DNA of 64,000 nucleotides from Candidatus Dechloromonas phosphorivorans (lineage in GTDB: Bacteria; Pseudomonadota; Gammaproteobacteria; Burkholderiales; Rhodocyclaceae). This document shows positions 52,986 through 61,851 of this stretch, one piece after another. The stretch spans positions 663,542 through 727,541 of the forward strand of contig JADKIP010000012.1 of NCBI GenBank assembly GCA_016721185.1. Direction: 5' to 3'. The stretch's first letter is position 1, and each line of letters starts with the position of its first letter. The notes under the pieces are model-generated. The model had not been told where the DNA came from. It did no database searches and worked only from the letters and a program-made list of their open reading frames with translations. The translations under genes were made by a program, and so were the position numbers.

Positions 52986-53004
52986 GTCGCTGGATCAGCG
53001 CTGA

Positions 53005-53895
53005 TTAAACTTGCTGAATACCGGCCAGTGTCCAGCCGCGGCTACCGTCAGTCGGCTTGGTCATGTTCCAGATTTCATCAAACGGCTCGGTCGGGCCGGC
53101 CTTTTCTTCACGGATCAAACCGTGGAAGCGGACGCTGACGACATAACGGCTGGCTTCTTCAGCCACATCAAGGACTTCGGCGTTGAGCTGTACGACGTCG
53201 GTTTCCTGCTTGGCAGCACCGCGCTCGCCCATGCCCATCTTGATTTCGGCAAACATTTCCGGCGTGGTGAATTCGCGGATATCGTCAAGATTGCCGGCAT
53301 CGTTGGCCGCTTGCAGACGGATGAAGTTGACCTTGGCGTTCCGGGCAAAGCCCTCAACATCGAAGTCAGCCGGAATGGAATTTCCGTTCGTTGCAGCCGT
53401 AGCGGCAGCAGCAGCCATGCCCGGCACAGCGGTGCCCGATGGCAGGAAGTCCGGCTTGCTTGGCGCATTGCGGCCGTAGTCAGCCCCGGCACCGGCATAT
53501 TGCAGGCCGCCAGCACCCGCTTGTTGCGCGGCAGCGGCTTTCTTGCGCATGAAGAAGCCAATCACCATGACCACAGCCATGACCAGCAGGCCGATCATCA
53601 TCATGTTGGCGAGGCCTTCACCAAAACCGAAGTGCGAAGCCAGCGCGGCCAGACCAAGGCCAGCGGCCAGACCAGCCAGCGGGCCCATCCATGAGCGTTT
53701 GGGTTGTGCGGCCGGTGCTGCAGCGGGCGCGGCAGTCGGGGCTTGTTTGGCCGCAGACGGCGGGGCGCTGGGGCTGACCGACTGGCGCTGCATGCCGGAT
53801 GAGCTACCGCCACCCAGGCGTTTGGCTTCGGCATCGCCGATGCTGAGCGTGAAGCCGAGCACCAGGGCTGCGGCCATCAGAGCAAAATTTTTCAT
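53005..53895 (-). CDS. Tim44-like domain protein, membrane-associated
   Basis: A 296-residue protein: signal peptide/anchor (MKNFALMAAALVLGFTLSIGDAEA), a Ser/Pro/Ala-rich stretch, two hydrophobic helices (PLAGLAAGLGLAALASHFGFGEGL and NMMMIGLLVMAVVMVIGFFMRKK), then a C-terminal Tim44-like domain (FLRLQAANDAGNLDDIREFTTPEMFAEI... GRGWTLAGIQQV type). Bacterial Tim44-like proteins are of unsettled function. The gene stands alone between two unrelated genes. Confidence 0.82.
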   Translation of the reverse strand: MKNFALMAAALVLGFTLSIGDAEAKRLGGGSSSGMQRQSVSPSAPPSAAKQAPTAAPAAAPAAQPKRSWMGPLAGLAAGLGLAALASHFGFGEGLANMMMIGLLVMAVVMVIGFFMRKKAAAAQQAGAGGLQYAGAGADYGRNAPSKPDFLPSGTAVPGMAAAAATAATNGNSIPADFDVEGFARNAKVNFIRLQAANDAGNLDDIREFTTPEMFAEIKMGMGERGAAKQETDVVQLNAEVLDVAEEASRYVVSVRFHGLIREEKAGPTEPFDEIWNMTKPTDGSRGWTLAGIQQV

Positions 53896-54003
53896 GTGTG
53901 TCTCCGTGTGGAAAAAATTACAACTCGCAGTTTAACCCTCTCGGCGTTCCCGGAAAAACGATATTAAATCGCAGTTACAGTTCGTTAAAATCGAAGTATT
54001 CGG

Positions 54004-55284
54004 CTAGCTGAAAAGGGCCGCGATGGCGGTTGGATTTGAAGGGAAGTAAAAGTGGACATAGGAAGCGGTCAGTCGTTCCAAGCGATAGATCGCCTCGCCA
54101 TCGCGGCCATCCGGCGTCCTGGCCCGGACGATCGGCAGCAGTGGTGTCTCGCTCTTCGAGTAATGGAAGGTGTGGCCCTGCAGGCGGCCTTCAGGCAGAT
54201 CGGCGAATTGCATGCCGAGCGCCGCCAGCCGTTTCTGCATCACTGAAATGCCGGGCAGCAGGCCGGCGAAGGCGTGGGTTTCCCCGGCCTTGTCGGTGAC
54301 CTGATCGAACAGGCTCATCATGCCGCCGCACTCGGCAAGTAGCGGTTTTCCAGCCGCCACATGGGCGCGCAGTGCCTGCCACAGCGCTTGGTTTTTCGAT
54401 AGCGCCGCGGCGTGCAATTCAGGATAACCGCCGGGCAGCCAGACGGCGTCGCACTCGGGTAGTGGGTCGCCGGCAACCGGCGAGAAAAAATGGAGTTCGG
54501 CACCCAGGCTGAGCAGTGTTTCCAGATTGGCCGGGTAGATGAAGCCGTAGGCGGCATCACGAGCGATGGCGATGCGTTGGCCGGCAAGCAAAGGCGCAAC
54601 GGCCGGTGGTGGTGCATCTTCAAAAATTACCGGTTTTGGCAGGTCGACCGTAGCACTCTGACTCAGTGCATCGGCCAGGCGGTCGAGGCGGCCTTCCAGA
54701 TCGTCGATTTCCGCCGCTTGCAACAGGCCGAGGTGGCGTTCCGGCAGGGCGGCGTCCGGGTTGCGCGGCAGGGCACCGAACCAGCCCATACCGGCCGGCA
54801 GGCTGTCACGGGCCATCGCGGCGTGGCGTTCGCTGCCGACCCGATTGGCCAGCACGCCGGCAAAGGGCAGGCCGGGGCGATAGGTGGCGAGGCCGTGGGC
54901 GACGGCGCCGAAAGTCTGCGCCATCGCGCCGGCATCGATCATTGCCATCACCGGAATGTTGAAGCGACAAGCGATATCGGCAGCCGACGGCGTACCGTCG
55001 AACAGCCCCATGACGCCTTCGAGCAGAATCAGGTCGGAATCTTTGGCCGCGCGAGCCAGCCGCCAGCGCGCATCTTCCTCGCCGCACATGCCGAGATCAA
55101 GGTTCTGGCAGGGGCGGCCACTGGCGACGGCGTGAATCTGCGGATCAAGAAAATCCGGGCCGCATTTGAAGACGGTGACGCGCCGGCCCTGGCGAGTGTG
55201 CAGCCGGGCCAGTGCGGCGGTCACGGTGGTTTTGCCCTGACCGGAGGACGGCGCGGCAATCAGGAGGGCGGGGCAGGCGGTCAT
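54004..55284 (-). CDS. cobB: Cobyrinate a,c-diamide synthase
   Basis: A 426-residue amidotransferase that converts the a and c side chains of (hydrogeno)cobyrinate to amides with glutamine and ATP (CobB/CbiA). It has an N-terminal ATP-binding domain (LLIAAPSSGQGKTTVTAALA) and a C-terminal glutaminase-like domain with PLLAECGGMM (nucleophile Cys) and the late HTFHYSK. ATG 55284 has AAGGAAG at a good distance. The frame is open 28 codons further but without similarity. It closes the B12 operon that starts at the riboswitch. Confidence 0.92.
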   Translation of the reverse strand: MTACPALLIAAPSSGQGKTTVTAALARLHTRQGRRVTVFKCGPDFLDPQIHAVASGRPCQNLDLGMCGEEDARWRLARAAKDSDLILLEGVMGLFDGTPSAADIACRFNIPVMAMIDAGAMAQTFGAVAHGLATYRPGLPFAGVLANRVGSERHAAMARDSLPAGMGWFGALPRNPDAALPERHLGLLQAAEIDDLEGRLDRLADALSQSATVDLPKPVIFEDAPPPAVAPLLAGQRIAIARDAAYGFIYPANLETLLSLGAELHFFSPVAGDPLPECDAVWLPGGYPELHAAALSKNQALWQALRAHVAAGKPLLAECGGMMSLFDQVTDKAGETHAFAGLLPGISVMQKRLAALGMQFADLPEGRLQGHTFHYSKSETPLLPIVRARTPDGRDGEAIYRLERLTASYVHFYFPSNPTAIAALFS

Positions 55285-55500
55285 TTTTCTTCCTTGGTTG
55301 CAGTCGGTTCGATCAGCACCGGCTTGCCGGTTTTCAGGTTGCGGAGACTTCGCTGACCCGGTCGTCACTGCGGTAGTTCTGGGTGATGCCGCAGGCCGGA
55401 CGTTCGATCAGCCAGCCGTTTGTGAACGGCTTTGGCGCCCTTCAGCAGGCGGTCATTTGTGGCGTGGTGATGGCGAGCCGGCGCAGGGCGCTGAGCGAAA
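55285..55500 (-). pseudogene. Degraded unidentified coding remnant between cobO and cobB
   Basis: Between the two genes is about 215 nt with coding-like pieces in different frames on the minus strand: SALRRLAITTPQMTAC then an in-frame TGA, RAPKPFTNGWLIERPACGITQNYR, and, after a shift, RNLKTGKPVLIEPTATKEEK ending in a TGA that overlaps the cobB start. Together they look like the C-terminal part of a protein that has lost its frame or was misread. I do not recognise it. Confidence 0.35.
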
Positions 55501-55506
55501 AAGGGG

Positions 55507-56097
55507 TCAGAATTCGAGGCCGGGCATGGCCTTGATGCCGCTTTGAAAGGCGTGCTTTTCGTTGCCGATCTCGCTCACCGTGTCGGCTGCGTCGCGCAGG
55601 GCTTGCGGTGCGCCACGGCCGGTGATGATGACGTGCTGCATCTGCGGACGACCAAGCAGCTTGGTGATGATGGCATCGAGATCCAGCCAGTTGTATTTGA
55701 AGGCGTAAGTCATTTCGTCGAGGACGACGAGGCCGATTTCCGGGTTGCTCAGGTGGCTGCAGGCAATCTCCCAGGCCGCCTGCGCGGCCTTGGCATCGCG
55801 CTCCTTGTCCTGGGTTTCCCAGGTGAAGCCTTCGCCGCCGACATGCCAGGCAACATTGGGCTGCTGGCGGAAAAAAGCTTCCTCGCCGGTGTCCGAGCGG
55901 CCTTTGACGAACTGGACAACGCCGACCTTGAGGCCGTGGCCGAGGGCGCGGGCAACCACGCCGAAAGCCGAAGAGGACTTGCCCTTGCCGTTCCCGGTAT
56001 TAATCACCAGCACGCCGCGCTCTTCCTGGGCATCGGCAATCTTGCTGTCGATGACTGTCTTTTTCTTCTGCATTCTTTCTTCGTGGGTAATAGCCAT
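55507..56097 (-). CDS. cobO: Cob(I)yrinic acid a,c-diamide adenosyltransferase
   Basis: A 196-residue CobA/CobO/BtuR-type ATP:corrinoid adenosyltransferase. The P-loop is GNGKGKSSSAFG at about 33-44; VVLDEMTYAFKYNWLD and HVIITGRGAPQALRDAAD are the other family blocks. It attaches the adenosyl group to reduced cobalt of cobyrinate diamide or of salvaged B12. It lies 7 nt downstream of btuD in the same transcription unit. Confidence 0.94.
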   Translation of the reverse strand: MAITHEERMQKKKTVIDSKIADAQEERGVLVINTGNGKGKSSSAFGVVARALGHGLKVGVVQFVKGRSDTGEEAFFRQQPNVAWHVGGEGFTWETQDKERDAKAAQAAWEIACSHLSNPEIGLVVLDEMTYAFKYNWLDLDAIITKLLGRPQMQHVIITGRGAPQALRDAADTVSEIGNEKHAFQSGIKAMPGLEF

Positions 56098-56104
56098 GTT
56101 TTTC

Positions 56105-56878
56105 CTATTCCGGAATGAAACAGCGATGGCCGGCGTCTTCGAGCTGACGCAGGCCGTAGCCGTAGAGTTCGGACAGTGTTTTTGCCGTCAAAATGGCGTC
56201 GACCGCACCTGATTCGGTGCGACCGTCGCCGTAAAGTAAAAGTGCCCGGTCGCAGAAGCGATGCGCCAGTGCTGGGTCGTGCAGCACCATGATCAGGCCG
56301 GCGCCGCAGTCGCGCGCCGCACTGGCAAACAGTTCGAGCACGGCCATCTGATGATTGAGATCAAGGTGCGACAAGGGTTCATCAAGCAGGTAAAGCGGGG
56401 CGGCCTGGGTGAGCAGGGTGGCAATGGCCAGACGCTGCCGTTCGCCGCCGGAGAGGGTGTGGATCTGCCGCTTTTCCATACCGGCCAGCCCGACTGCCTG
56501 CAAGGCATTCCGAGCCAGTTCGGCATCTCGCGTGCTCTCCCAGTCCCAGCGGCCGAGATGCGGATGGCGGCCGGTCAGGGCTGTTTCAAGTACCGTCGAA
56601 CCGAACGGGTCGGTCTGAAACTGCCCCAGCCAGGCCCGGCACAACGCCGCCTGGCGTGGCGGCATCAGCAGGCAATCCTCGCCATCCAGCAAAACGGCGC
56701 CAGCGGCGGGCTTGCGCAACCCGGCCAGGGTGGATAGCAGAGTCGATTTGCCGGCCCCGTTACGGCCCAGAATGGCGACCCGTTCGCCGGCCGCAACGGC
56801 CAGATCAAGGTGGTTGACGACGCAGCGTCCGCCCACTTCGACGACGAGCTGCCGGGTCTCGATCAACGGGCTGCTCAT
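56105..56878 (-). CDS. btuD: Vitamin B12 ABC transporter ATP-binding protein
   Basis: A 257-residue FecE/BtuD-type ATPase: Walker A GRNGAGKST, signature LSGGERQRL, Walker B LYLLDEPLSHLD. Together with the FecCD permease it imports corrinoids from the periplasm. Placement under a cobalamin riboswitch and next to cobO/cobB supports B12 rather than a siderophore as substrate. Its start overlaps the permease by 4 nt. Confidence 0.9.
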   Translation of the reverse strand: MSSPLIETRQLVVEVGGRCVVNHLDLAVAAGERVAILGRNGAGKSTLLSTLAGLRKPAAGAVLLDGEDCLLMPPRQAALCRAWLGQFQTDPFGSTVLETALTGRHPHLGRWDWESTRDAELARNALQAVGLAGMEKRQIHTLSGGERQRLAIATLLTQAAPLYLLDEPLSHLDLNHQMAVLELFASAARDCGAGLIMVLHDPALAHRFCDRALLLYGDGRTESGAVDAILTAKTLSELYGYGLRQLEDAGHRCFIPE

Positions 56879-57852
56879 TTCGGTTGTCGCGACAACAGGA
56901 AGAGGAAGACCGGCACGCCAATCAGCGCAGTCAGGACGCCGACCGGCAACTGCTGCGGCGCGATCACGGTGCGCGCCAGCGTATCGGCCAGCACCAGCAT
57001 TGAACCGCCGGCCAGTACCGAGGCTGGCAGCAACAGGCGCTGGTCGTTGCCGGTCGCCAGGCGGACCAGATGCGGTACGACCAGCCCGACAAAACCGATC
57101 GAGCCAGCGGTTGTGACCGAGGCGGCCGTGGCCAGCGAGGCCAGCAGGAAAATGGCATAGCGCAGGCGGTTGACCGCAACACCCAGCGCCTGGGCCTGCA
57201 TCATTCCCCGCGCCAGCAAGTTGAGCTCACGGGCGAAAGGCATCGCCAGCGTCAGGGCGATGGCCAGCGCCAGCAAGGGCGGCCACGAACTGCCGGCCTG
57301 CGCCAGATCGCCCATCAGCCAGAACAACATGCCGCGCAGCTTGGTGTCCGGCGCAATCGACAGCATCAAGGCCACCAGCGCCCCGCAGCCGGCCGCGACA
57401 ATGACGCCGGTCAGCAGCAAACGGGTTTGTGTCCAGCTGCCATCGCCATGCGCCAGCCCGAAGACCAGAAACATCGCGCCCAACGCGCCCGCAAAGGCCA
57501 GGCCGTCGATCCCCAGCGTCGGCAGGCCGATCAGGATGGCAAACATGGCGCCAACGCCAGCGCCACCGGAAATGCCGAGGACGTAAGGGTCAGCCAGCGG
57601 GTTACGCAATAACACCTGCATCAGCGCCCCGGCCAGTGCCAGCAAACCGCCGCAGGCAAAACCGGCGAGTGCCCGTGGCAGGCGCAGTTGCAGCACGATG
57701 TCGCCAGCGCCGCCCGCCTGCCCGAGCAGGGCGGCTAAAACTTCAGCCGGCGCCACCTGATAACTGCCCACCATCAACGCCAGCCCAAAACTCGCCACAG
57801 CCAGAAGGCTGAGGCTGACGAGGATCAGGATGGCGCGTTGACGGTTGGGCAT
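56875..57852 (-). CDS. btuC: Vitamin B12 ABC transporter permease (FecCD family)
   Basis: A 325-residue permease with about nine to ten membrane segments and the family hallmarks LRLPRALAGFACGGLLALAGALMQVLLRNPLADPYVLGISGGAG and GSIGFVGLVVPHLVRL. It works with the adjacent ATPase. No periplasmic binding protein gene (btuF) is found in this window. It follows the broken btuB gene on the same strand. Confidence 0.92.
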   Translation of the reverse strand: MPNRQRAILILVSLSLLAVASFGLALMVGSYQVAPAEVLAALLGQAGGAGDIVLQLRLPRALAGFACGGLLALAGALMQVLLRNPLADPYVLGISGGAGVGAMFAILIGLPTLGIDGLAFAGALGAMFLVFGLAHGDGSWTQTRLLLTGVIVAAGCGALVALMLSIAPDTKLRGMLFWLMGDLAQAGSSWPPLLALAIALTLAMPFARELNLLARGMMQAQALGVAVNRLRYAIFLLASLATAASVTTAGSIGFVGLVVPHLVRLATGNDQRLLLPASVLAGGSMLVLADTLARTVIAPQQLPVGVLTALIGVPVFLFLLSRQPK

Positions 57853-57861
57853 GCAGGCTTA

Positions 57862-59753
57862 CTGGAGGCGTAGCGCATGCCGGCAAAGGCGGAAATGCCG
57901 GGCGTGCCGTAGATGACATGTCGCTGCGAGCGACTTCGTAGTCGCGGTCGAAAGCGTTATTGACCCGGGCAAAGGCCGGCCAGTTCTTACTCAGGGTGTA
58001 GTTGGCAAAAGATTGGTCGGCGCATAACCGCCCATCCGTACCTGATTCTTGCGGGTTTGGCAGTGCGGATCGTCGAAACGGGTGCCGATTGCCTTGAATT
58101 CGGCACGCCCTAAGGCCCGGCCAGATAGGCCGATAGACGCAGACCATGCTTTTTCGCGCGGCGGCCCAGTTGATTCGCCGGTCTCCTATCGCGTGGGTCC
58201 GAGAAGGTCAGGTTGGCCTAATTGAGCAGCCAGTTGCCGAGCGGTCGTTCCGGCAGCCAGCTTCGATCCCCTCAATTTGCGCCTGGCCGATCGCTGGCCG
58301 GTGTCGATTCGTAGGTCACGGGGTTGGTCGCCCAGGCGATCAAGTTGGTCATCTCATTCTGGAAATAGGTCAGGCGAAACGTGCAAAGACCGATGTTCAA
58401 AATGCAGCGATACCTCACGGTTCTCGATTATTCCGGCTTGAGATTGGGGTTGCCGCCACCGACCCTGGGTCAGCGGGAAATACAGGTCGTTGATCGTCGG
58501 TGCCTTGAAGGCGGTGCCGTAGCCTGGTGGCGACGCGCCAGTTCGGGGCCAGGTGATAACCATAGGCGAGCAGCCAGGTTGTCTTGCTGACCGAACTGGG
58601 AATTGTCGTCGCAACGGATATTGGCCTGGGCACGCATGCGGGCCGAACCGGCCATTCCAGCCAGCCACTGCCGAGTTGATCAAGGCGCGACATCGTTGAG
58701 TACCCTTGGCCGTTTCAACTCGCTGGTCGAGGCGCTCCAGCGGCAGGAAGGTGCCCAGCCGGGCTTGATATCGTTTTGCCAGGAATATTGCCTGCTCGGT
58801 TGTCTGGAACAGGCTGTTCGGGTCGCCGATCTGTTTCGGCTTTCGGTGCGGTCAATGCCGTGGGCGATGACGCCAGGTGGCGTCGGCGCCACTGGCGTAG
58901 GCGCGTTTTCAGACACGGCGCTTAAACTGGTAGTCGCGGCCAGCTGATTGCGGTGGTCCAGGAGGCGCTAGTTCGTGAAGCCCTGTCGTAACGTTGGTGC
59001 TTTCCACTGTGAAAGAGCCAACCCGCCATTTCAAACTGGGCTCAAAACTTGTAAGGCGAGGTTGCCGCTCACGCTCTTGTTGCGAAAACCATCGCGGTCT
59101 TTGTTGTAGCCGATTGTTTTCTGATTTTCGATGCTGTTGAAGCCGCTGGTCCCGCTGGCCCAGGCCTTGAGGGCGTAGCGCCATTGCCGTCCGGTTGGCG
59201 TGGGCAACCGCCTGTTGCATAACTGGCACAAGAACCGGCACCGGCTTCAAGGAAGGGCTTGAACGGCCCGTCACCCTGCCGGGTAAAAATCTGGATGACG
59301 CCGCCAATCGCATCGCTGCCATAGAGCGATGAAGCGGGGCCGCGCAGGATCTCGATACGTTCGATCTGGCTGGCCGGGAGGCGTGACCAATGAACGCCGT
59401 CTGCCGAGCGTCGCGGAACCGGTCCGGACACCGTCAATCAGTACTAGCGTATGGCCGCTGTTGGTGCCGCGCATGAAAACGCTGCCCGTCGCGCCATTAC
59501 TGCCGCTGGTGTAGAACTCGATACCCGGCTGGCGGCCGAGAATGTCGCCGAGGGTGGATTGGCCGGCCTGGGCCAATTCCTCGCTTTCAACCACGGTCAC
59601 ATCGGAGAGCAACTCCGAGGTGCGCATCGGCTGGCGTGTCGCGGTGACCATGATGGGGTCGAGACTGGCGACGAGGAGCGGTGTTTCCGCTTGTGACGAG
59701 GCAACGAAAATAAGTGGCAGCAGTGCTGCTAACGGCTTCAAACGTGGATTCAT
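57862..59753 (-). pseudogene. btuB: TonB-dependent vitamin B12 receptor, broken by many frameshifts
   Basis: The gene starts well: AAGGGG before ATG 59753, a signal peptide (LKPLAALLPLIFVASSQA) and a plug (ATRQPMRTSELLSDVTVVESEELAQAGQSTLGDILGRQPGIEFY, LVLIDGVRTGSATLG). The frame is lost near 59420, then again near 59240 and at several later points. Matching pieces continue in other frames: RIEILRGPASSLYGSDAIGGVIQIFTR, TAFKAPTINDLYFP, NYTLSKNWPAFARVNNAFDRDYE. Its place downstream of the riboswitch identifies it as btuB. Either a decayed gene or a badly assembled stretch. Confidence 0.8.
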
Positions 59754-59867
59754 GAATTTCCCCTTCCCGGCGAGCGTCCCCGCGTGCCGGAATAGCTAAA
59801 AAAGGAAATGCTCGGGAGGGGAGGTTGCGAGAACCGGCACCACACCCCCGTGGCACTTCTGCGTCTT

Positions 59868-60050
59868 GTCTCAGGCCGGTCTCCGGGCTCGCAAGTCTTG
59901 ACGCATCGCCTTCCCAGGATCAACCCAGTGGCTTTGAGATACGTCCGCACTTGCTTACCGTTGCGGGGGCAGCAGTGGATTTGTCTGATTGGACGCACCA
60001 CTTTCCCGATTATCTGCCTTCGGAGAATCCGTTGGCAGCACCTGAAGCGG
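59868..60050 (-). promoter_or_regulatory. Cobalamin riboswitch upstream of btuB
   Basis: On the minus strand the conserved pieces appear in order: AGGTGCTGCC, GGGAAAGTGGTGC, CCACTGCTGCCCCCGCAACGG, the B12 box GCCACTGG (59925-59932), GGGAAGGCG and CGAGCCCGGAGACCGGCC. It lies about 115 nt before the btuB start and should shut off the btuB-btuC-btuD-cobO-cobB unit when adenosylcobalamin is plentiful. Confidence 0.9.
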
Positions 60051-60174
60051 ACGGATTCTAACGCGCAGCGTGTTGCGGCGCATCATAATTATGCCGCCGC
60101 ATCCCGACAAAGCACTTTGAGAATAAAGGCTTAGTCCTTGACCACGCGACGTTTTCCCCACTATAGTGCCTGCC

Positions 60175-60372
60175 ATGAATACGGAACTTGAAGCTCTCGA
60201 AGCCAAGATTGAACAGGTCGTCGCCCTGGTCCTCCAGTTGCGCGCCGAGAACGAGGTACTGAAAAACCAGATGGCGGCAGCCGAAGCTGAGAGGCTGCAT
60301 CTGCGGCAGACGATGACGACCGCCCGCGAGCGTCTCGAAGGCCTGATGGACAAGCTGCCCGAGGATGCCTGA
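60175..60372 (+). CDS. Small coiled-coil protein beside zapA (TIGR02449/ZapB-like)
   Basis: A 65-residue, almost fully helical protein (LEALEAKIEQVVALVLQLRAENEVLKNQMAAAEAERLHLRQTM) with clear heptads. It is of the type often found just before zapA and thought to aid Z-ring assembly. ATG 60175 is chosen; a GTG 9 nt upstream is possible. Its stop touches the zapA start. Confidence 0.8.
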   Translation: MNTELEALEAKIEQVVALVLQLRAENEVLKNQMAAAEAERLHLRQTMTTARERLEGLMDKLPEDA

Positions 60373-60373
60373 G

Positions 60374-60709
60374 ATGAGTGCCGAGCCGAATTTCCTCGAC
60401 GTCAAGATCATGGGCCGCGAATACCGCGTTGCCTGCACGCCGGAAGAGCGTGACGCGCTGCTCGCCTCGGTCGATCTGGTCGACAGCAAAATGCGTGAAA
60501 TCGCCCAGCGCACCAAGAGCACGATTGCCGAGCGCGTGGCAGTAATGGCTGCCCTGAATATCGCTCACGAGCACCTTGCGGGGGGCTCGGTAAAACCTGC
60601 AGAAACTATGGCTGAAGCAGTTGATACTTCCGACGCAAAGCGTAGAATCGATGACATGGGAGCACGGATTGATGCCGTGCTTGCGCCCCAGCAGAACTTG
60701 GACTTGTAG
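60374..60709 (+). CDS. zapA: Cell division protein ZapA
   Basis: A 111-residue ZapA (MSAEPNFLDVKIMGREYRVACTPEERDALLASVDLVDSKM...) that cross-links FtsZ filaments at the Z-ring. The N-terminal globular part and C-terminal coiled-coil are both visible. It begins 1 nt after the upstream gene's stop (ATG 60374). The 6S RNA gene follows, the same order as zapA-ssrS in E. coli. Confidence 0.92.
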   Translation: MSAEPNFLDVKIMGREYRVACTPEERDALLASVDLVDSKMREIAQRTKSTIAERVAVMAALNIAHEHLAGGSVKPAETMAEAVDTSDAKRRIDDMGARIDAVLAPQQNLDL

Positions 60710-60746
60710 TCGATTTCTGCTGACCCCGGCGCCGCCCGCCGAGCGT

Positions 60747-60920
60747 CCCCTGCGGTGTTTGTTAAGGCCATATATTCCTTGAACCAATGCTAATTGGCAT
60801 CGGTTGCTGACCATCGAAACTGCTGTTGTGCGCACTCTTCGTCGAGCGTGCCTGAGGCGGAGGAAAGTAGCCACTCTGGACCCAGGTTCAGGATGCCGGC
60901 CTGACGGCACACGCGGGGGC
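60747..60920 (+). ncRNA. ssrS: 6S RNA
   Basis: A non-coding stretch directly after zapA. The outer ends CCCCTGCGGTGT and ACACGCGGGGG pair, as in the closing stem of 6S RNA. Inner parts include ATATTCCTTGAACCAATG on the 5' side of the central bubble and CGTGCCTGAGGCGGAGGAAAG and CCCAGGTTCAGG on the 3' side, followed by a T-run (60921-60927). 6S RNA binds sigma-70 RNA polymerase in stationary phase. Location and structure agree; the ends are estimates. Confidence 0.75.
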
Positions 60921-60937
60921 CTTTTTTGGCCAGGTAG

Positions 60938-61363
60938 ATGATGAAGAAATTCCTCTCGGCACTTTGTTTTTCCTTTGGTTTGATGGCTTGTTCGACATCG
61001 CCAACCGTTCCCGATGAACCCTTGCAGGACCGCTACTGGCGCGTCGTCGAAATTGATGGCAAGGCGGTTCAGGCAGCGGCCAATAGATCCGAGCCGCATG
61101 TCGTGCTGGCTTCGGACTTGCGAGCACATGGTTCGGATGGTTGCAACCGGTTCAACGGTTCTTATACCCTTGTTGACGGGCTGCGTTTTGGCCATCTGGC
61201 CAGCACGATGATGGCTTGCGTGCCGCCGGTCGATAGCATGGCTCGTGCATTTTCCAGTGCCTTGAGCGCGACGGCGAGCTATCGCATTAAAGGCAAGCAG
61301 ATGAGCTTGCTCGACGCCGACGACCGGGTTCGCCTGCGTCTGGAAGCCACTTTCCTGAAGTGA
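60938..61363 (+). CDS. META-domain lipoprotein (HslJ-like)
   Basis: A 141-residue protein with a lipoprotein signal peptide (FLSALCFSFGLMAC, Cys of the lipobox L-M-A-C) and a META domain (WRVVEIDGKAVQ... SDGCNRFNGSYTLVDGLRFGHLASTMMACVPP). The META family includes HslJ, linked to novobiocin tolerance, but the biochemical role is unsettled. The end overlaps the EVE gene by 4 nt. Confidence 0.85.
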   Translation: MMKKFLSALCFSFGLMACSTSPTVPDEPLQDRYWRVVEIDGKAVQAAANRSEPHVVLASDLRAHGSDGCNRFNGSYTLVDGLRFGHLASTMMACVPPVDSMARAFSSALSATASYRIKGKQMSLLDADDRVRLRLEATFLK

Positions 61364-61851
61364 TGCAATATTGGTTGATGAAGTCCGAGCCGGATGAGGT
61401 CTCGATCGACGATCTCGCGGTCGCGCCGAAGCAGACTGTTCCATGGTTCGGCGTGCGCAATTACCAGGCGCGCAATTTCATGCGCGACACGATGCAGATC
61501 GGCGACTTGGCCTTCTTCTATCATTCCGGTGGTGCCGCGCCGGGCATTGCGGAATTTGCGAGGTCTGTTCCGAGCCTTACCGGACCCAACCCAGTTTGCT
61601 GCACCCAACGGGATTTTCCGAGTGCTGCGGTCAACCCGTATTTCGACCCAAAGTCCAGCCCCGACAAGCCGCGCTGGTGGTTGCGCGAGGTGCGTTTCGT
61701 CAGTAAATCGCGCTACCTTCCGCTCGCCGAACTGCGGGCCCATCCGGAACTTGCTAACATGCGCCTCCTCGCTCGTGGCAACCGGCTGTCGATCACGCCG
61801 GTATCTAATGCCGAATGGGCTTTCATTACCCAAGAATTGATGGGGCAGTAA
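61360..61851 (+). CDS. EVE domain protein (with apparent compensating frameshifts)
   Basis: A 163-residue EVE/PUA-like protein (MQYWLMKSEPDEVSIDDL... PWFGVRNYQARNFMRDTMQIGDLAFFYHSG), a fold that binds modified bases in nucleic acids. From about 61545 to 61625 the translated sequence loses similarity (EFARSVPSLTGPNPVCCTQRDF), while the other two frames show the expected family residues (ICEVCSEPY, then PDPTQFAAPNG). The frame is correct again from NPYFDPKSSP on. So three single-base losses, together in phase, either altered about 25 residues or are errors. Confidence 0.82.
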   Translation: MMQYWLMKSEPDEVSIDDLAVAPKQTVPWFGVRNYQARNFMRDTMQIGDLAFFYHSGGAAPGIAEFARSVPSLTGPNPVCCTQRDFPSAAVNPYFDPKSSPDKPRWWLREVRFVSKSRYLPLAELRAHPELANMRLLARGNRLSITPVSNAEWAFITQELMGQ

